Below are positions 13,516 to 27,085 of a DNA stretch of 64,000 nt, one piece after another. Made by a program: the position numbers and the translations under genes. Numbering within the stretch: the first letter of the stretch is position 1; every line of letters starts with the position of its first letter. The stretch is from Eonycteris spelaea (Eukaryota; Chordata; Mammalia; Chiroptera; Pteropodidae). The stretch is from contig PUFA01000072.1 in NCBI GenBank assembly GCA_003508835.1, positions 558,001-622,000 on the forward strand, read 5' to 3'. The notes below the pieces were generated by a model that saw only the letters and a list, made by a program, of their open reading frames with translations, was not told where the DNA came from and did no database searches.

Positions 13516-13704
13516 TGAGTACACTGATACGTGATGGGGATTTGGGTGGGACATCATAGTATCCACTAAAGCAGGGTATCTTTTCTTTCTCCTCCTGCCC
13601 TGTGAGTTTTGTTATAGTTTTTCTTAGTGCATTTGCAGAGACTAATGGCAACCTGTATTAGTACTTTGTTTTTTAAAACTCAGTAGATGTGGTAGTGAGT
13701 TTTT

Positions 13705-13777
13705 ATTCTTTTTATTTGTGTGTCTTTGTGGCGCACTATATGCGATAGTGCCACACAGACACACAAATAAAAAGAAT
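13705..13777. repeat. 73-nt near-perfect hairpin palindrome
   Basis: Outer arms 13705-13725 and 13757-13777 are perfectly complementary over 21 nt (attctttttatttgtgtgtc t and its reverse complement). After one mismatch, the inner tgtggc...actat pairs with the matching complement with a 2-nt bulge, leaving a loop of about 5 nt. No miniature transposon I know matches. It may be an inverted templated insertion or an orphan MITE. Confidence 0.9.
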
Positions 13778-13914
13778 TATTCATATTTTAAAAATAAGAA
13801 CTAAGTGGAATAATACCTCTGAAACTTTTAATTTGGGTTATTAGACTTAGAAATTTTATAGTTTCAGTTAATGTTTTAAATAGATGTATTAAGTGTTTCT
13901 TATTTAAGAATAGG

Positions 13915-14090
13915 CACTGAGGAAGAGGATCTGGAGCATAGGTTCAAATACAGCCTTAAACATTTATTAGATCTTTAATTGTGGGCATGCTAACTATTCT
14001 TTACCTCAGTTTCCTCTATAAAATGAAGCAAGTACAACCCGTCTTTAGGGAGTTTTGATAAAGACTAAATGAGATCATATGTAAAACATT
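13915..14090 (+). mobile_element. MIR SINE
   Basis: Sense MIR: 'ggatctggagcataggttca', 'ctttacctcagtttcctcta', 'taaaatgaagcaagtacaac', 'aaatgagatcatatgtaaaa'. Confidence 0.75.
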
Positions 14091-14599
14091 TTACATATAC
14101 ATTTCTCACTTGTGTACACATAGATAATCTGTTATATAAGAAAATAGTTTGTTCTCTTAGAAAATACGAGTTGAAGAGTTGTAAGATTTACTATTTAAAT
14201 TTCATGGTAAGAGAGTAAATCTTAGAAGTTCTCATTATAAGAAAAAAATTCTGCAACTGTGTATGGGTGACAGATGTTAATTAGCCTTATTGTGATTATT
14301 TTGCAATATGTATATCGATCATTTTGTACATATGAAATTAATATAATGTTAATATATCAATAAAAAGAAATTTATGGTATATGTTAAAACAAGTATATTT
14401 CATATATATCTTTACATTTAACACAATTTTTCAAGTCTTTCAAATATTAGTAGAGTTAAATACTCATTAAACTTAGAATTTCTCAGTCTCATAAAGTAAT
14501 ATTAGGGCAACTAAAACTAAGAAAAGTTCTCAAGACAAATATATAAAACAAATATAAATGTTTGAAATATATTTTTTAGGATTCGTTACCATATTTATC

Positions 14600-15425
14600 T
14601 TCACTGATAAAAAGGATAAGTTATTTTATGGTGTTCACCTTATGTCTTTATGTTTTACATTCTATCTGGTAACCTTGATAAATTCTCTTATTAATTCTAT
14701 TAGTTTAAAATTCTTTTATAAGAAATTTTCTAAGTAAATAATTATATTGTCTGTGAAAGTGACTTTTTATTTCTTTCTTCCCATTCTTTATAATTTCTGT
14801 TTTATGTTCTTACCTTTTTCTACCTGCTAAGACCTCCAGGACCATATTTAGGGCAAGAGGTGATAATAAGTGGTCACATTCTTCAATCTCAGGGGAATAT
14901 TTTCATTCACCTTTAAATATAATGTTCGCTATAGTTTTTTTTAAGCTACACTTTTACAATATTAAGGAACTTCTCTTATTTCTAGTTTTGTACAAGTTTT
15001 TTAAAAAATCATGAATGAGCATTGACATCAGTTGCTTTTGCTTTATGTATTGATAATATGATTTATTTCTCTTGTTAATGTGGTAAATTATATTGATTTT
15101 CATGTGTTAAATCATTTTTACATTTCTGGATTAAACCCCCACTTGATCCTGATCAATATATTGGTAGATTATTTTTGCCAACATTTTGCTAAGGATTTTT
15201 ACATCTGTGTCAGCAGAGAAGTCTATAATATTTATTTTTTGTAACAACTTTCCTGTCTTTTGTTACCAAACTTATGCTATCTTTAGAAAACAAGTTTGGA
15301 AATGTTCCCTGGTTTTCTACTCTCTGGAACCATTTGTATAATATTGGTATTATTTCTTCCTTAAATGCTGGTAGAATGCATTGTTGAAATCATCTGGGCC
15401 TAGAGTTTCCTTTGTGGGAGTATGT
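14600..15425 (-). mobile_element. LINE-1 ORF2 fragment (antisense)
   Basis: The T-rich + strand reads as antisense ORF2, ending in 'catctgggcctagagtttcc' at 15391. The same motif recurs at 17435, 38497 and 58343 in other LINE-1 copies, so this is a separate copy from the one that follows. 5' boundary approximate. Confidence 0.6.
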
Positions 15426-15429
15426 TTTT

Positions 15430-18400
15430 ACCTTAAATAAAAATTTCAAACATGCAGAAATTTAACATAATTTTACAGTAACACATGTGTACCCACTACT
15501 TAGAATCTACTGTTAACATTTTGCTATAAATGCTTTATTTCATATCTACCTTCCCATTTCTCCATCTTTATTTCCTCTTATTTTTGATGCATTTCAAAGT
15601 AATTGGAGACATCAGTATACCTTCCTCTCAATAGTTAAACATGAATGTCACTAAATATAATTCAGTATTTGTTTACTTTATTCTTTTGAGGTAAAATTTA
15701 TATGCAATGTGATGCATAACTCTGATGAGAACATTTGCTGAGTTTTGACACATACTTCTGTGTATCCCAAGCTCCCTCAAGATACAGAGTGTTACCACCA
15801 TCTTAGAAAGTTTTCTCATGCCGTCTCAGTTAATCCTCACACCTCCCCTTCAGAGACAAACATTCTGATTTTATTCTACCATAGATTACTGCATATACTT
15901 TTATGTAATGTTCTTTCACTCAGCATATTTTGAGATTTATCTGTGTTGTTGAATATATGAATGTTCATATCTTTTTATTGCGTAGTATTCCACTGCATGA
16001 AAATCTCACAGTTTATCCATTGTCCTGTTGATGGACACATAGGCTACTTTTTGGCTATTATGAATAAATCTGCTATGAAAAATGCTGTACTGGAGTTTTT
16101 ATGCACATGCATTTTAATTTGTCCTCCTGGGTATATATGTAAGGGGTGGTGTCATGCATTGCGTATATGCTTAGTTTTATAATAAGCAGCTAGACTTGTT
16201 TTCAAAGTAGTTGTACCATTACACTCCTAAAACAATAAATTAAGAGTTTCATTTGCTTTCTATCCTGGTCAATATTTGATATTGTTGGGCTTTTAAAAGT
16301 TAGCTCTTCTGTTGGGAGTATAGAGGTAGCTCATTGTAATGTGTATTTCTCCAATGATGAATAATGCTCAGCCCTTTTAATATGTCTGTTGGTTGTTCAT
16401 ATACTTTCTTTTAAAAAATGTCTGTTCAGATCTATTACTCATTAAAAAATGTGTGTCTCTTTAATATTGAATTGTAGCTGTTCTTCATATATCTTGGATA
16501 ACAGTTCTGTGTTAGATGTATATTTTGCAAACAATTTCTCCCAGTTTGTGATTTGCCTATTCATTTTCTTAATGTTATTTTTAATGGGCAGATTTTTATC
16601 AGCTTTTTCTTAGATGGTTATTACTTCATGTGTTCCAAGAATCCTTGTCTATCTCTAAGTAATAAAGACATTCTCCTTTGTTTTCTCCTAAAAGCATTAT
16701 GGTTTTAGGATTTGTGTGATTTTTGATGATTTATTTTGAATTAATTTTCATGTATAGTGTGCGATACAGGTCAAGATTTTTTTTTGAATGTTTTTCCACC
16801 ACTATTTGTTGAAAAGATTTTACCCATTAATGACTTTGTTGAAAACAAGTGATATAAATGTAGGTCTATTATTAGACTACCTATTCCATTGATCCTACTT
16901 GATGATACGTTTGCCAGTAACATATTGCCATGATTACTGGAGCTTTACAGTAATTGAGGTTGTGTAAGTGCTCCAACTTTTTCGTTAGTTTCCAAGATTG
17001 CTTTGGATGTTCTAGGCTCTCTTCATTTCTCTGCATTTTAAAATTAGCTTCTCCATTTCTACAAAAAAAAAAATGCCTGCTGGAATTTTAGATTGCTTAT
17101 CTTTTTGGAACAATATAGGGAGAATTGGCATTTTAACAATATTGAACCTTCCAATCTATGAATGTGGAATATTGCCACTTACAGGTCATCTTTAATGTTT
17201 TTGTAGCAACCTTTTGTAGTTTTCATTATCTTTTATTAAGGATTTTTGAGTCTTATGTTCATGAGGTATGTGGTTTGTAATTTTTTTTTTCTTGTAATCT
17301 TTGTTAGCTTTTGGGATAAAGATTATATTGCCTTCATAAAATGTGCTGAGAAGCATTACTTTTGTTTTCTTAAAGAATTTTTAAGTATTGTGTTATTTGT
17401 TCTTTAAATGTTTGGTATTCTTCACCAGTGAAATAATCTGGCCCTGTAGTTTTCTTTGTGGAAAGAGTTTTGATAACTATTTTATAGTGTTTTGGTAAAT
17501 TATATTTTTCAAAGAATGTTTCATATAAAGTATTAAATTTAGTGTGAAGTTGTTAATAATATCTTTATATTTTTAAAAATCCTTTACTATCTGAAATGAT
17601 GTCCCTTATTTCATTCCTGATTTTGTTAATGTCTCTTTTTTTCTTGATCAGCTTTGCCTAGGGATTTATTTTACTGCTTTTCAGAAATGCAGTGCTTGGC
17701 TTTGTTGATTTTATTTATTTTGGATGTTTTCTATTGTTTTCATTTATACTCTTTACTCTTTCTTTCCTTCTAACTTATTTATATTTGATTTGATGTTCGT
17801 TTTTGAACTTTTGAGGTAGAAGCTTAGATATTTTCATCCTTCTAATACATGCATTTAAGGTATTCATTTATTTACAAGCATTGCTTTAGTTCCATCCTGT
17901 ATATTTCCATAAGTCATATTTTCATTATCATTCATTGCAAATACTTTCATATTTCCATTGTGATTTATTTACTCTTTTTGACCTTTGTGTTATTTTGAAG
18001 TGCAACACTTAATTTTAAATGGTAGGGGATTTTCTTGATTTTTAAAAATTATTCACGTCTAGCTTAATTGCATTGTAGCCAGACAATATACTCTCAAAGA
18101 CTAAAGTGTTTGAAATTTGTTGAGACTTGCTTTATGACTCAGCATATGGTCTGTTTGATATGTGTTTTGTGTATCATTTGCGTATTCTATTTTTATATGG
18201 AAAGCATGCTGTGTTTATCAAGTTTAGTTGGTTAATTATGTATTTCAAATCTTATATGCCTTAGTAAATTTTTGTCTGCTTATCTTGTAGCTATTGCCAA
18301 GTGTGTTAGTCTTCTATGTGATTTTAGATTTGTCGATATCATCTATTAGTCTTTATATTTTTGCTTTATATATTTTTAAGCTTTGTCATTGGGTCCATTC

Positions 18401-19575
18401 ATATTTAGAATTATGGTATCCTCTTATTGGTAGGACTTTTTAATTATTATGAAGTTTTTATCTTTAGAAATGCTTTTTGCATTATCTACTTTGTCTGATA
18501 TTGGCATATTTATGCCAGTTTCCTTTAATTGGTTTTTGCATGGTATATCTTTTCCAATCATTTTAATTCATTCTTTCCAAAAGTAGTGTTTCCATAAGTG
18601 CCCATAAGTAGCCTTTTAGAGGAGCAAGTATTTAACATAATTACAGATATAATTTGAGTTTAAAGCTAACATTTATTATTTGTTTTATATTTTATCCCCA
18701 TGTACTATTCTCACCTTCTTTGGCTCAATAAAATATTTTAATAATTCTTTTTCTCACCTCAGTTAGCTTTTATTAGTTATCCTAGAAATTACTACATGAA
18801 TTTGATTTTTGCAGTCTAATGTAAATTATTACTTCTGCCACTTCCTGCACAATGCAGATATCTTAGAAACTTTAACTATTTACCTACTCCTGCCTTTTTG
18901 GTTAGTGTTGTCATACATTTTAAATCTACATATATTTTAAACTGAACAAGCTAGTAATATTTTTTACTGTCATTGTTTATATGTACCAACATAGTAACCT
19001 TTTCTATAGCGCTTTCTTTTTGTATTTCTACATTTTTTTCCTAATATCATTTTCCTTCTGTTTGAAGAACTCCCTTTTTGTATTTCTTTTACTGATAAAT
19101 TCTTTATTTTTTTTCTTTTTCTGAAATCGCCTTTATTTTTATTTTTCAAACATATTTTTAGCTGTGAATAGATTTCTTGATTGGTATCTGTTTTCTTTCA
19201 GAATTTTTAAGAAGTCATTCTACTGTTTTCTGCTATTCATTGTTTCTATTGAAAATTATCGCTCAGTCTATAGGTTGTCGCTTCTTTAAATGTGTTTATT
19301 TTTTCCTCCAGCTGTTTAAAGATATGGCTGTATGTCTTTCATTAATGTTAGAAAATTTTTGGTTGTTATCACTTCAGATGCTTCTTTCTTATTTTCTTTC
19401 TCCTTCTGCTGGGATTTCAGTGATATGTGTATTGGAACCTTTCAGTGGAATTCATATGCCTCTTATACTTTTCTATATTTTCAGCCTTTCTCTGTTCTTT
19501 GGTTTGGATGTTTTCTATTAAACTCTAATCTGTTTCACATTTGCTCTGTTCACTCTGCTGGAGGCACTAAGTACT
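15430..19575 (-). mobile_element. Long antisense LINE-1 (L1M), 3' UTR through ORF2 and beyond
   Basis: In + strand order: old L1M 3' UTR-like text (15430-16000), 'ttattgcgtagtattccact', 'ttgtcctgttgatggacaca', 'tttctcccagtttgtgattt', 'attgaaccttccaatctatg', the ORF2 motif at 17435, and a promoter-proximal end with 'tgctgggatttcagtgata' near 19409. About 4.1 kb, unusually long for this window, but every frame is broken. It lies antisense to TANC2, ending 0.7 kb before the first coding exon. Confidence 0.7.
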
Positions 19576-20288
19576 GACAACACTTGAGGAATTTTTTTGT
19601 GAAGAGCAAGGATATAGAGTAGTAATTAGACCATGTGGGAATAAGAGAGGTGCTTGCTTATTTGATTTTGGCTAGGGCATACTAACATGTTTATGCTACA
19701 ATTGGAATGATTCAGTAAAGAGAAAAAAAATTATAGTTGTGAGAGAGAGAAAAGGAAGATGATTTTTGGATAAAAGTTCTTGAGAAGGTGAAAGAGGACA
19801 TAATTCAAAGCACAGTTGAAGGATTTTTCTTTGATAGGAATAGGACATATAGAGAAAAGACACTGATTCATGTGTATCAGTAGTCATGTGAGGTGGAATT
19901 CTGGCTTAACCAATGGAAAATATGCAGTTGCTAGTCTCTTAAAATTTGGGTGTGTGGATCGGGAATATGGGAAAATTGTCCAAGAAATGGAGAGTCAAAT
20001 GAAGAGGTAGACTGTATTTATAGCTACCTAATTCTGTTCTCTGTTTCTGTGTTCTCCCAGTCATATCTACCTTTATCTCTTAGGGTACTCAAAGTCTTAT
20101 AGTATACTTATAAAGAAATAGTTAAGTGTTTAATTAAATTGTTAATTAAATGTTTTTGTTATATAGTTAAAATTTCTGTAATAAATCTTTACACATAATT
20201 TCTGATAGTGCATTTAAAATTAATTCTTGGTAGAATTTTGAATAGAAAATTAAGTTTCTAACATATTTTCTCACATTTCATTTTGCAG

Positions 20289-20315
20289 TTTTGTGAGTAC
20301 TAGAACAGCACAACC
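20289..20315 (+). other. TANC2: TANC2 5' UTR segment in first coding exon
   Basis: 27 nt lie between the acceptor AG (20287-20288) and the start codon. They are AT-rich and contain no upstream ATG. Because a strong acceptor precedes them, the promoter and at least one non-coding first exon must lie further upstream, probably outside the window. Confidence 0.8.
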
Positions 20316-20382
20316 ATGTTTCGGAATAGTCTTAAGATGCTTCTTACTGGAGGGAAATCAAGTCGTAAAAATAGATCAAGTG
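20316..20382 (+). CDS. TANC2: TANC2 first coding exon (coding part)
   Basis: The start codon at 20316 has A at -3 (caaccATGt). The exon encodes 22 codons plus one base, beginning MFRNSLKMLLTGGK and continuing with a basic Ser/Arg/Lys stretch. It ends at a consensus donor (agtg|gtaagtga, GT at 20383-20384), leaving phase 1. The acceptor at 20287-20288 is preceded by a pyrimidine-rich run and a branch-like ttctaac with its A near 20261. From memory the peptide is the N-terminus of TANC2, a scaffold of about 1,990 residues with a P-loop NTPase-like region, ankyrin repeats, TPRs and a C-terminal PDZ ligand, acting in the postsynaptic density with PSD-95-type proteins and KIF1A cargo. Only the N-terminus is in the window. 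The joined reading with 55422-55493 gives the expected TANC2 order, which is the main support. TANC1 is less likely because its N-terminus differs. Confidence 0.88.
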
Positions 20383-20949
20383 GTAAGTGACTTTGCTACA
20401 TTTATTCTGTGTGATACTTTAGAAAAAAGTTATTTAGAGAGCTGTATTAATGCTACAACACTTTATGTATTTGTACGTTATATGGTTTAAATTTAGAAAA
20501 AAATTACATTTCTATAGGCTTTCATATTTTTTTAAGAGTTAGAAACACTTGAATACTTATCAGTGAAGTCAGGTAAAGGAAAAGTATGTGAAAAAACATA
20601 TCTATTTCTGATAAATGAGTGAAGAGTGCTTCTGCATACTACTTATTAAAAACCTTCTACATCTAAATTTAATTTTTGAATTAACATGTGAAATTATTTT
20701 AGTCCTATTTACTCTTTGAGGAACGAGACCGTAAAAATAGGAACCATCCTCAATGGGTTGTAAAGAAGATGAAATAAATATAAATTGAAGATTTTTACAG
20801 TCATTAAAATAAAGTTTATAAACATTTGTTTAAAAAGAAGGGGTATTTTTTAGGTTTTTAAGGTTAAAATATACCAAAACTATGTAAATACTTTTTTTGG
20901 AAACAATATTAAAGAGAATTGTACTAAATGGTTGTTTTCTGTTAATGGC

Positions 20950-22895
20950 TGTAGGTATTCATTATATTCTTTTAATCTTTTCAGTTTTCTAATTTTTCTT
21001 CATTTTACAGGTTTACATTGGTAATATATTCATATCATTCACTTCAAAATATTTTTAAACTCCTCTTGCAATTTCTTGACCCATAGGTATTTAAAGTATG
21101 ATTGTTTATTTCCAAACAAACAGTTGATGATTTCCTAGTTATCTAATTATTAACTTAGCTTAATTGTACTATTATCAGAGAACCTATCCTGTACTATTTT
21201 ATTCTTTTGGTATTTATTGAGATTTGCCTTACAGCTCAGCATATGATCAATTTTGGTGAATGTTCTGGAAGCACCTGAAAATAATGTGGATTCTGTAGTT
21301 ATTGAATGCAGTGTAGGTCAGTTTTGTTAGTGGTAGTCCTCAAATATTTTTATACCCGCACTTATTTTTAAAAAATGATTTACTGAGAAAGGTGAGATTA
21401 AATCTCCAACACTATGATTGTGGAACTATTTCTTCTAGTTCCTGATAGTTTTTGCTTTATAAATTTGGAAGCTGTCCTATTAGATCTATTAAAATTTAAA
21501 AATGCTATATCTTCCTGGAGGATTTGACTGTTTTACTATAATGAAATGTCCCTCTTTATTTCTAATACTGCCTTTTGTTTGAAAGTTGACTTTGTCTAAT
21601 ATTAGGATAGCTATCCCAGCTTTCTTTTGATTAGTGTTTGCAAGGTATGATTTGTTTCATTCTTTTCCTTTACACATTTCTTTATGTTATGCTGTTCATA
21701 GCACATTGCTGAGTTTTCTTTTTTTACTTATTCATTCAAGTATTTTCTCTTAAGGATTGGTTCGTCTACACTGATTCAATAATGATATATTTCGGTTTAT
21801 ATGTAGCATATTACTGTGTGCTTTATACTTATCCTGCTTGTGCTATGATTTTTTTCTCTTCTTTCATGCTTTATTTTAGATTGATCAAAACATTTTTCAT
21901 TATTCCATATCTCCCCCTCTTGACTTGGAAGTTTTATCCTATTATAATTCTTTCAGGGGTTACCTTAAAGATTAAAACGTCAATGAGAGTTTGATATCAA
22001 TTGATAACTTTTACCCTCTTCTTGGACAGTGCAAGAACCTTAGATTCCTTTCACCTATGTGTATTTTAATTTCTACAAGACATTATTATTGTTTTCTGTA
22101 GTCACTGTTATTTAGATTTACTCACATTTGCCCTTTTCATTGATTTTCATTCCTTCCTGCATCCCTCATTTTATAGATGGGATAATCTTTCTTTTTGTCT
22201 GGAGAACACTCTTTATAATTTTCTTTAATTGGGATTTTCTTGTGGTAAATTTGCTTTCGTTATCTGCAAATGACTTTATTTTGATTTTCTTGTTTTTATA
22301 GAATATTTTTGCTGGGAGTAGAATCTGGGTTAGCAATTATTTTCTTTCGACACTTTTAAATATTCTATTCATTGTCTTCAGGCTTCCTGAATTATTTCTG
22401 TTGAGAAGTCAACTGTCAGCCTAATTACTGCCTCTCTAAAGGCAATCTGTCTTTTTTCTCTTTGTTATTAGTCTAGGTTTACATTGATGTGCATGGGAGT
22501 GGTTTTCTTTTTATCTATTATTGTCTCCATTTATTTATATTTTAGGGTATTTTAAATCTGTGGCTTGATGTCTTTCATCAGTTTTGGAAAGCTATTATGC
22601 ATTATCTCTTCAAATTTTAAATTTTTTCATTTTCTTCTTTTCTTTGTAGGACTCCAGTTATACATTTGATAGACCACATGCATGTCATCTGTGTTTCTTA
22701 CATTCTTTTGTCTCTATATGCTTTATGCTGTATATTTTCTATATTGTGGTCTAGCTTACACTTCATTAATTCAGTCTTCATTGGTATATAATTTGGTATA
22801 TATTGGTATACAATTGGTATATATGGTTAAGAAACCATCTTCAGTTTTTAGTTTTAGTTTTTATATATTTCAGTTCTAGAACTTCCATTTGCTTC
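20950..22895 (-). mobile_element. LINE-1 ORF2 and 5' region (antisense)
   Basis: 'cagctcagcatatgatcaat', 'gaaatgtccctctttatttc', 'tttgtctaatattaggatag' and 'gtctttcatcagttttggaa' (22570) are antisense LINE-1 motifs. The last recurs at 31577 in another copy. Left boundary approximate. Confidence 0.65.
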
Positions 22896-24380
22896 TTTAA
22901 TTTTTTAAATTTAGAAATAATTTTAAACTTACTAAAAGGTTGCAGCAGTAGTTCAGAGAACTCCACTTACCCTTCCACAGATTCACAAATCATTGACTTT
23001 TTACTGCATTTGCTTTACCAGTTTCTCTCACACATACTGTTTGTTTCTCTCCCACTTCAACCTCTCTCAGGCATCACTCTTTTTAAATCTCTTGAGAGTA
23101 AAATATGTCATGCCCTTTTACTCCTAATAATTTCAGTGTGTATTTCTTAAGGACAAGGAAATTTTTTTACGTAACCACAGTTGAGCATTGATGCAATACT
23201 TTTTATTCAATCTACCTTTCGATTTCCAAGTTTTGTCAGTAATTTCCTTTATAGAATTTACCCCCTTACTTTTTAAGATCCAGTCTAAGATAAGGTATTA
23301 CATTACTTATCACATCTTTTTACTCTCATTTAATTCAAAACAGTTTCTCAGTGTTTTTTGATTTTTTCAAAAAATCAAAAGCTTTCTTTTTTAAAAAACC
23401 TAGAAGATTTCTAATTTGGGGTGTGTTTGATTTTTTTTTATGATTAGATTCAGGTTATGTATCTGTAGTCTGACAGTTACATAAATGAATGTTGGTTTAT
23501 TCTTGGGATATCACAGCTGGAGGCATACAATGTTCATCTTTCACTCATTAGTGATTTTGATGACCAAATAAAGGTGCTGTCTAGTTTTTCTTCTATATTG
23601 ATACTGATTTTCCCCTTACAACTTCAAAGCAATCTGTAGTTACATACCATTTGGGTCTTTTTGTTGTTTCTAGTCTTTGCTGATATTCTTAATCTTGTCT
23701 CTTATCACCCTGAACATAGTAAGTCTGTATTTATATCTATCTTCAAATCTGTGTCTGGGAACTCTAAATGTGTGTTTTACTATTGTCTCTTTCTTTTGAT
23801 TTTTATTAATGTTATTTATTTCCTTCTGTACTAGTTATTTTTTTTAAAAAACTTTTTATTTTGGGTTAGTTGTAGTTTAACAGAAAAGTTACAGAGATAG
23901 TACGGAGAATGCCTATATGCTCCTTACCTAATTTTCACATCTTAAATCACTACAGTGCATTTTTTAAAAATAAGAAACCAATGTTGGTATATTACTATTA
24001 ATTATACTCCAGACTTTTATTTGGGTTTCATTGGTTTTTCCATTAATGTCCTCATTCTATTCCAGAATCCAGTCCAGAGAACTACATTGCATTTAGTTAT
24101 TGTGCCCCCCCAAACATCAGTTGGTTTTGGCATAAGACAAATAATAATTGACACCACTCTTCTGGTTACTTTTTGGTTGTGTGTATGTGTACACACACAC
24201 ACTTTAATATGTCAGGGATCCAAGCTGCCTCCCAATTTGACATTTAAAGAAATGGTTTATCTTAAATTTATTTTCTGGCCTAGAATTATGATTTTCTTAG
24301 ACATCTTCAGTTGTTCACTTTTGACACCAGAACTTGCATTTTTCTCTCACTTCACAACAATTACTTCATAAAAGAGAACT
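22895..24380 (-). mobile_element. Old L1M 3' ends (antisense), possibly two in series
   Basis: Two 3' UTR-like blocks follow one another: 22895-23820 ('ttgcagcagtagttcagaga', 'tcacaaatcattgacttttt') and 23830-24380 ('acagaaaagttacagagata', 'ccagaatccagtccagagaa'). Includes a short (TG/CA) patch at 24177-24203. Confidence 0.55.
23356..23380. repeat. Perfect 12+1+12 palindrome
   Basis: ttttgatttttt, centre c, aaaaaatcaaaa. A perfect short inverted repeat inside old LINE-1 sequence. Confidence 0.9.
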
Positions 24381-25769
24381 GGCAGAAAACTTTAAATTAA
24401 ATAAAGTCATATTAAGATGCACATACTGGATAGTCTTTTTGACTTGAGTACTGATAGTGACTCATTTCCACATTCTGTCTTTATTAGAGGTAGGCATCAG
24501 ATTTGTGCTTTAGCAAAATACAAATTATTGTATTCTAGACTTTTCAGTAACTACTGCTTTAGTAGATATCATATTATTAACTCCATACATGTCAAGGTCC
24601 TACTGTAGTATTAAAGATAATTCCTTTGATTTACTAGGTATTTAATTATATCAATAATGATTTTGGGGGGTCTTAGTCTAGTATTTATTTTTCTCTGTGG
24701 TTTTTCTTGTAAAATGTTTATAATTTAGAGTAGTCGTAAGTTAGAGTAGTTACAAAAATAGTGATTTGTGTTTTGTATGGAAAGAACCCTGTTTCTAGAG
24801 AAGCAGTATGGTTTTTCAAACATACTCCAACGCAAGAATCCCAAAGCAAGAATAAATTGCATATTAAAAGAAAGAGTATATTTATGGAATGACATAATTA
24901 GTGTTTCATCATTACAGTTTTTTTTTTGGCATTAATGAATAATTGGATGTATACTTTATTCTTTACATTAACTTGGTTCATGGCTTATTTTTAAGATTAG
25001 TAAGGTAACATTTGTCATGGGCATAATTATTTGCTTTGTTTTGTTTGTTTTGGGAAACTAACTTACTATTTAGTTTGAAAAGCATTTGTCATAAAGGTAC
25101 ATTGCCTATTCTAATTTGTCTTTTAAATAGTTGATCTGAACTTTTGTGTGTGCTACTCAATAAATATTTCAATATTTTGATTTTATATCAAGTAATAGCA
25201 AATGAATTTTCTCAGGCACAGTTTCTTCCCTAAGGATATGGGAATATCAACTTTAATTTTATAACTTAATTCAGATTTATGATGTGAAAATTGTTTCTGA
25301 TGCATGTAAGACTAGGTACTTCTAAATTTTGTGAAAAAGAAAATGTGGGACTCTTTTGAATTATGGATTATAATGAAACTATGTGTTTCTGTATTTACTA
25401 AAAATTAAATATATACCATTTTTCGGAAGTCTTGTTATAATTTTATTATTTAAAATCATGAAAGTAATTAGTAAAAGTTCAAATATGCTTTTGATAGTAA
25501 GTAATGTCATTATTTGGTATCATTGTGTCATTGTTTTGATAAACCGTCATTCAAGTATGAGGGAGAGAAATACTGTCAATTTTAGGTATTTAAGAACCGA
25601 GAAAGTACCTTAAGTATAACACAGCTGTTGAGAGAAAAATAAAACTACTCAAGGCTGTCTCCTAGCAAAATAAAAAATAAATGTGGGAAAGGCAAGAGAA
25701 GCAGAAAGAAAAGTGAGCAAAGTAAGTAAAACTTATTGTTAAATATAAGTATTTTGTTGATAATGTACT

Positions 25770-27085
25770 GTAACAAGTAGAATTTATTCCAGGACTACCA
25801 AGATGTTTCTATATCAGAACATGAACAGAAGTTTTGAAGTTAGAAAAATTTAAAAACCATGTTATTGTATCATTATATTCAGAAAAAGCATTTTGTAAAA
25901 TTGAACAACCATTAAAGACATTATTAAGATAAAACAAAGGGGGCTTTTATATATAATAAAGACTCTTCACCAAACCTAACATCAAAACATCATACTAAAC
26001 AAAGAAGCCAGTTCTTAAAACAGAAACATGGTAGAGATTTCTCCTCTTACCACTCTTTTTCAAAATTGTTTATGCAATAAAGACAATAAAATTAAATGAC
26101 TAGTATAAACATTGAAAAAGAAAGGACAGTGTGATCATAACTTTTAAATAAGGCGAAAACTCTAGAGAATCTACTAAATATCTACTAGAGATAATAATAT
26201 AATTTGGCATGGTGATTGGCACTTTCAGCTCTACCAATACTTATTGATTAGAAATGTAAATGGGAAAAATATTACATTCACAATTATAACCATCAATTTC
26301 AGGAATAAATTGGACAAGAAACCTTACAGACATATGAAAAGTTGATCAGTGTCACTAAGCATTAGAGAAATGCAAATTAAAACCACAATGAGATATCACC
26401 TCGAACCTATCAGAATGGCTGTCAATAAATCAACAAACAAGTGTTGATGAGGATGTAGAGGAAAGGGAACCCTTGTGCACTGTTGGTGGGATTGCAAATT
26501 GGTGCAGCCATTATGGAAAACAGTATGGAGGTTCCTCAAAAAATTAAAAATAGAACTACTTTATGACTCAGCAATTCTTCTGGGTATTTATCGAAGTAAA
26601 CCAAAATACTAATTTGAAAAGATACATAACACCCTATGTTCATTGCAGTGATATATAAATAGCTAATGTATGGAAGCAACCTAAGTGCTCATCAATAGAT
26701 GACTGGATAAAGAAGTAGTACACATATATACAATGGACTATTACTTGGCCATAAAAAAGAATGAAATCTTACCATTTGAAAATGTGGATGGACCTAGAGG
26801 GTATTATGCTAAGAGACTAAGTGAAATAAGTCAGACAGAGAAAGACAAATACCATGTGATTTCAATTACATGTGGAATCTAAAGAACAAAATAAATGAAA
26901 ATAATACGGAAAAAACTCATAGATACAGAGAAAAAACTAATGGTTGCCTCCTGGGAGGGTTCTGGGAGGGCTGGGTGAAAAGGTGGTGAGATTAAGAAGT
27001 ACAAGTTGATAGTTACAAAATAGTGATGTGAATGAAATATAGCATAGGGAATATAGTCAATTAGAAAAGAAAAGAAACCCATTGG
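25770..27085 (+). mobile_element. LINE-1 3' half, sense orientation
   Basis: ORF2 text at 25770-26330 ('attcagaaaaagcattttgt', 'acatcaaaacatcatactaa') runs into the end of ORF2 and 3' UTR: 'gaacccttgtgcactgttgg' (26468), 'gtatggaggttcctcaaaa' (26523), 'gaatgaaatcttaccatttg', 'gtgaaataagtcagacagag', then 'catagggaatatagtcaat'. 5' truncated, internally deleted and frame-broken. One of the few LINE-1s in the same sense as TANC2. Confidence 0.75.

Larger units (their letters stand above)
1..20288 (+). other. TANC2: TANC2 intron upstream of first coding exon (partial)
   Basis: No convincing coding exon, CpG island or promoter is visible here, and identified content is listed as separate repeats. 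Stretches where I recognise nothing firm: 132-540, 2360-5060 (perhaps old retroviral internal sequence, not resolved), 5980-6780, 8890-9390, 10430-11830 (AT-rich), 12160-13040 and 14090-14600. The 5 kb before the exon is mostly antisense LINE-1. Confidence 0.75.

Noticed and set aside
19177..19521. 114-residue hydrophobic open frame as a membrane protein
   Set aside because: T-rich antisense LINE-1 sequence yields Phe/Leu/Ser-rich translations. The same kind of frame appears in other antisense LINE-1 blocks (22803, 31511, 56717).
22803..23150. 115-residue open frame
   Set aside because: It spans the joint of two antisense LINE-1 pieces and is not conserved in composition as coding sequence.
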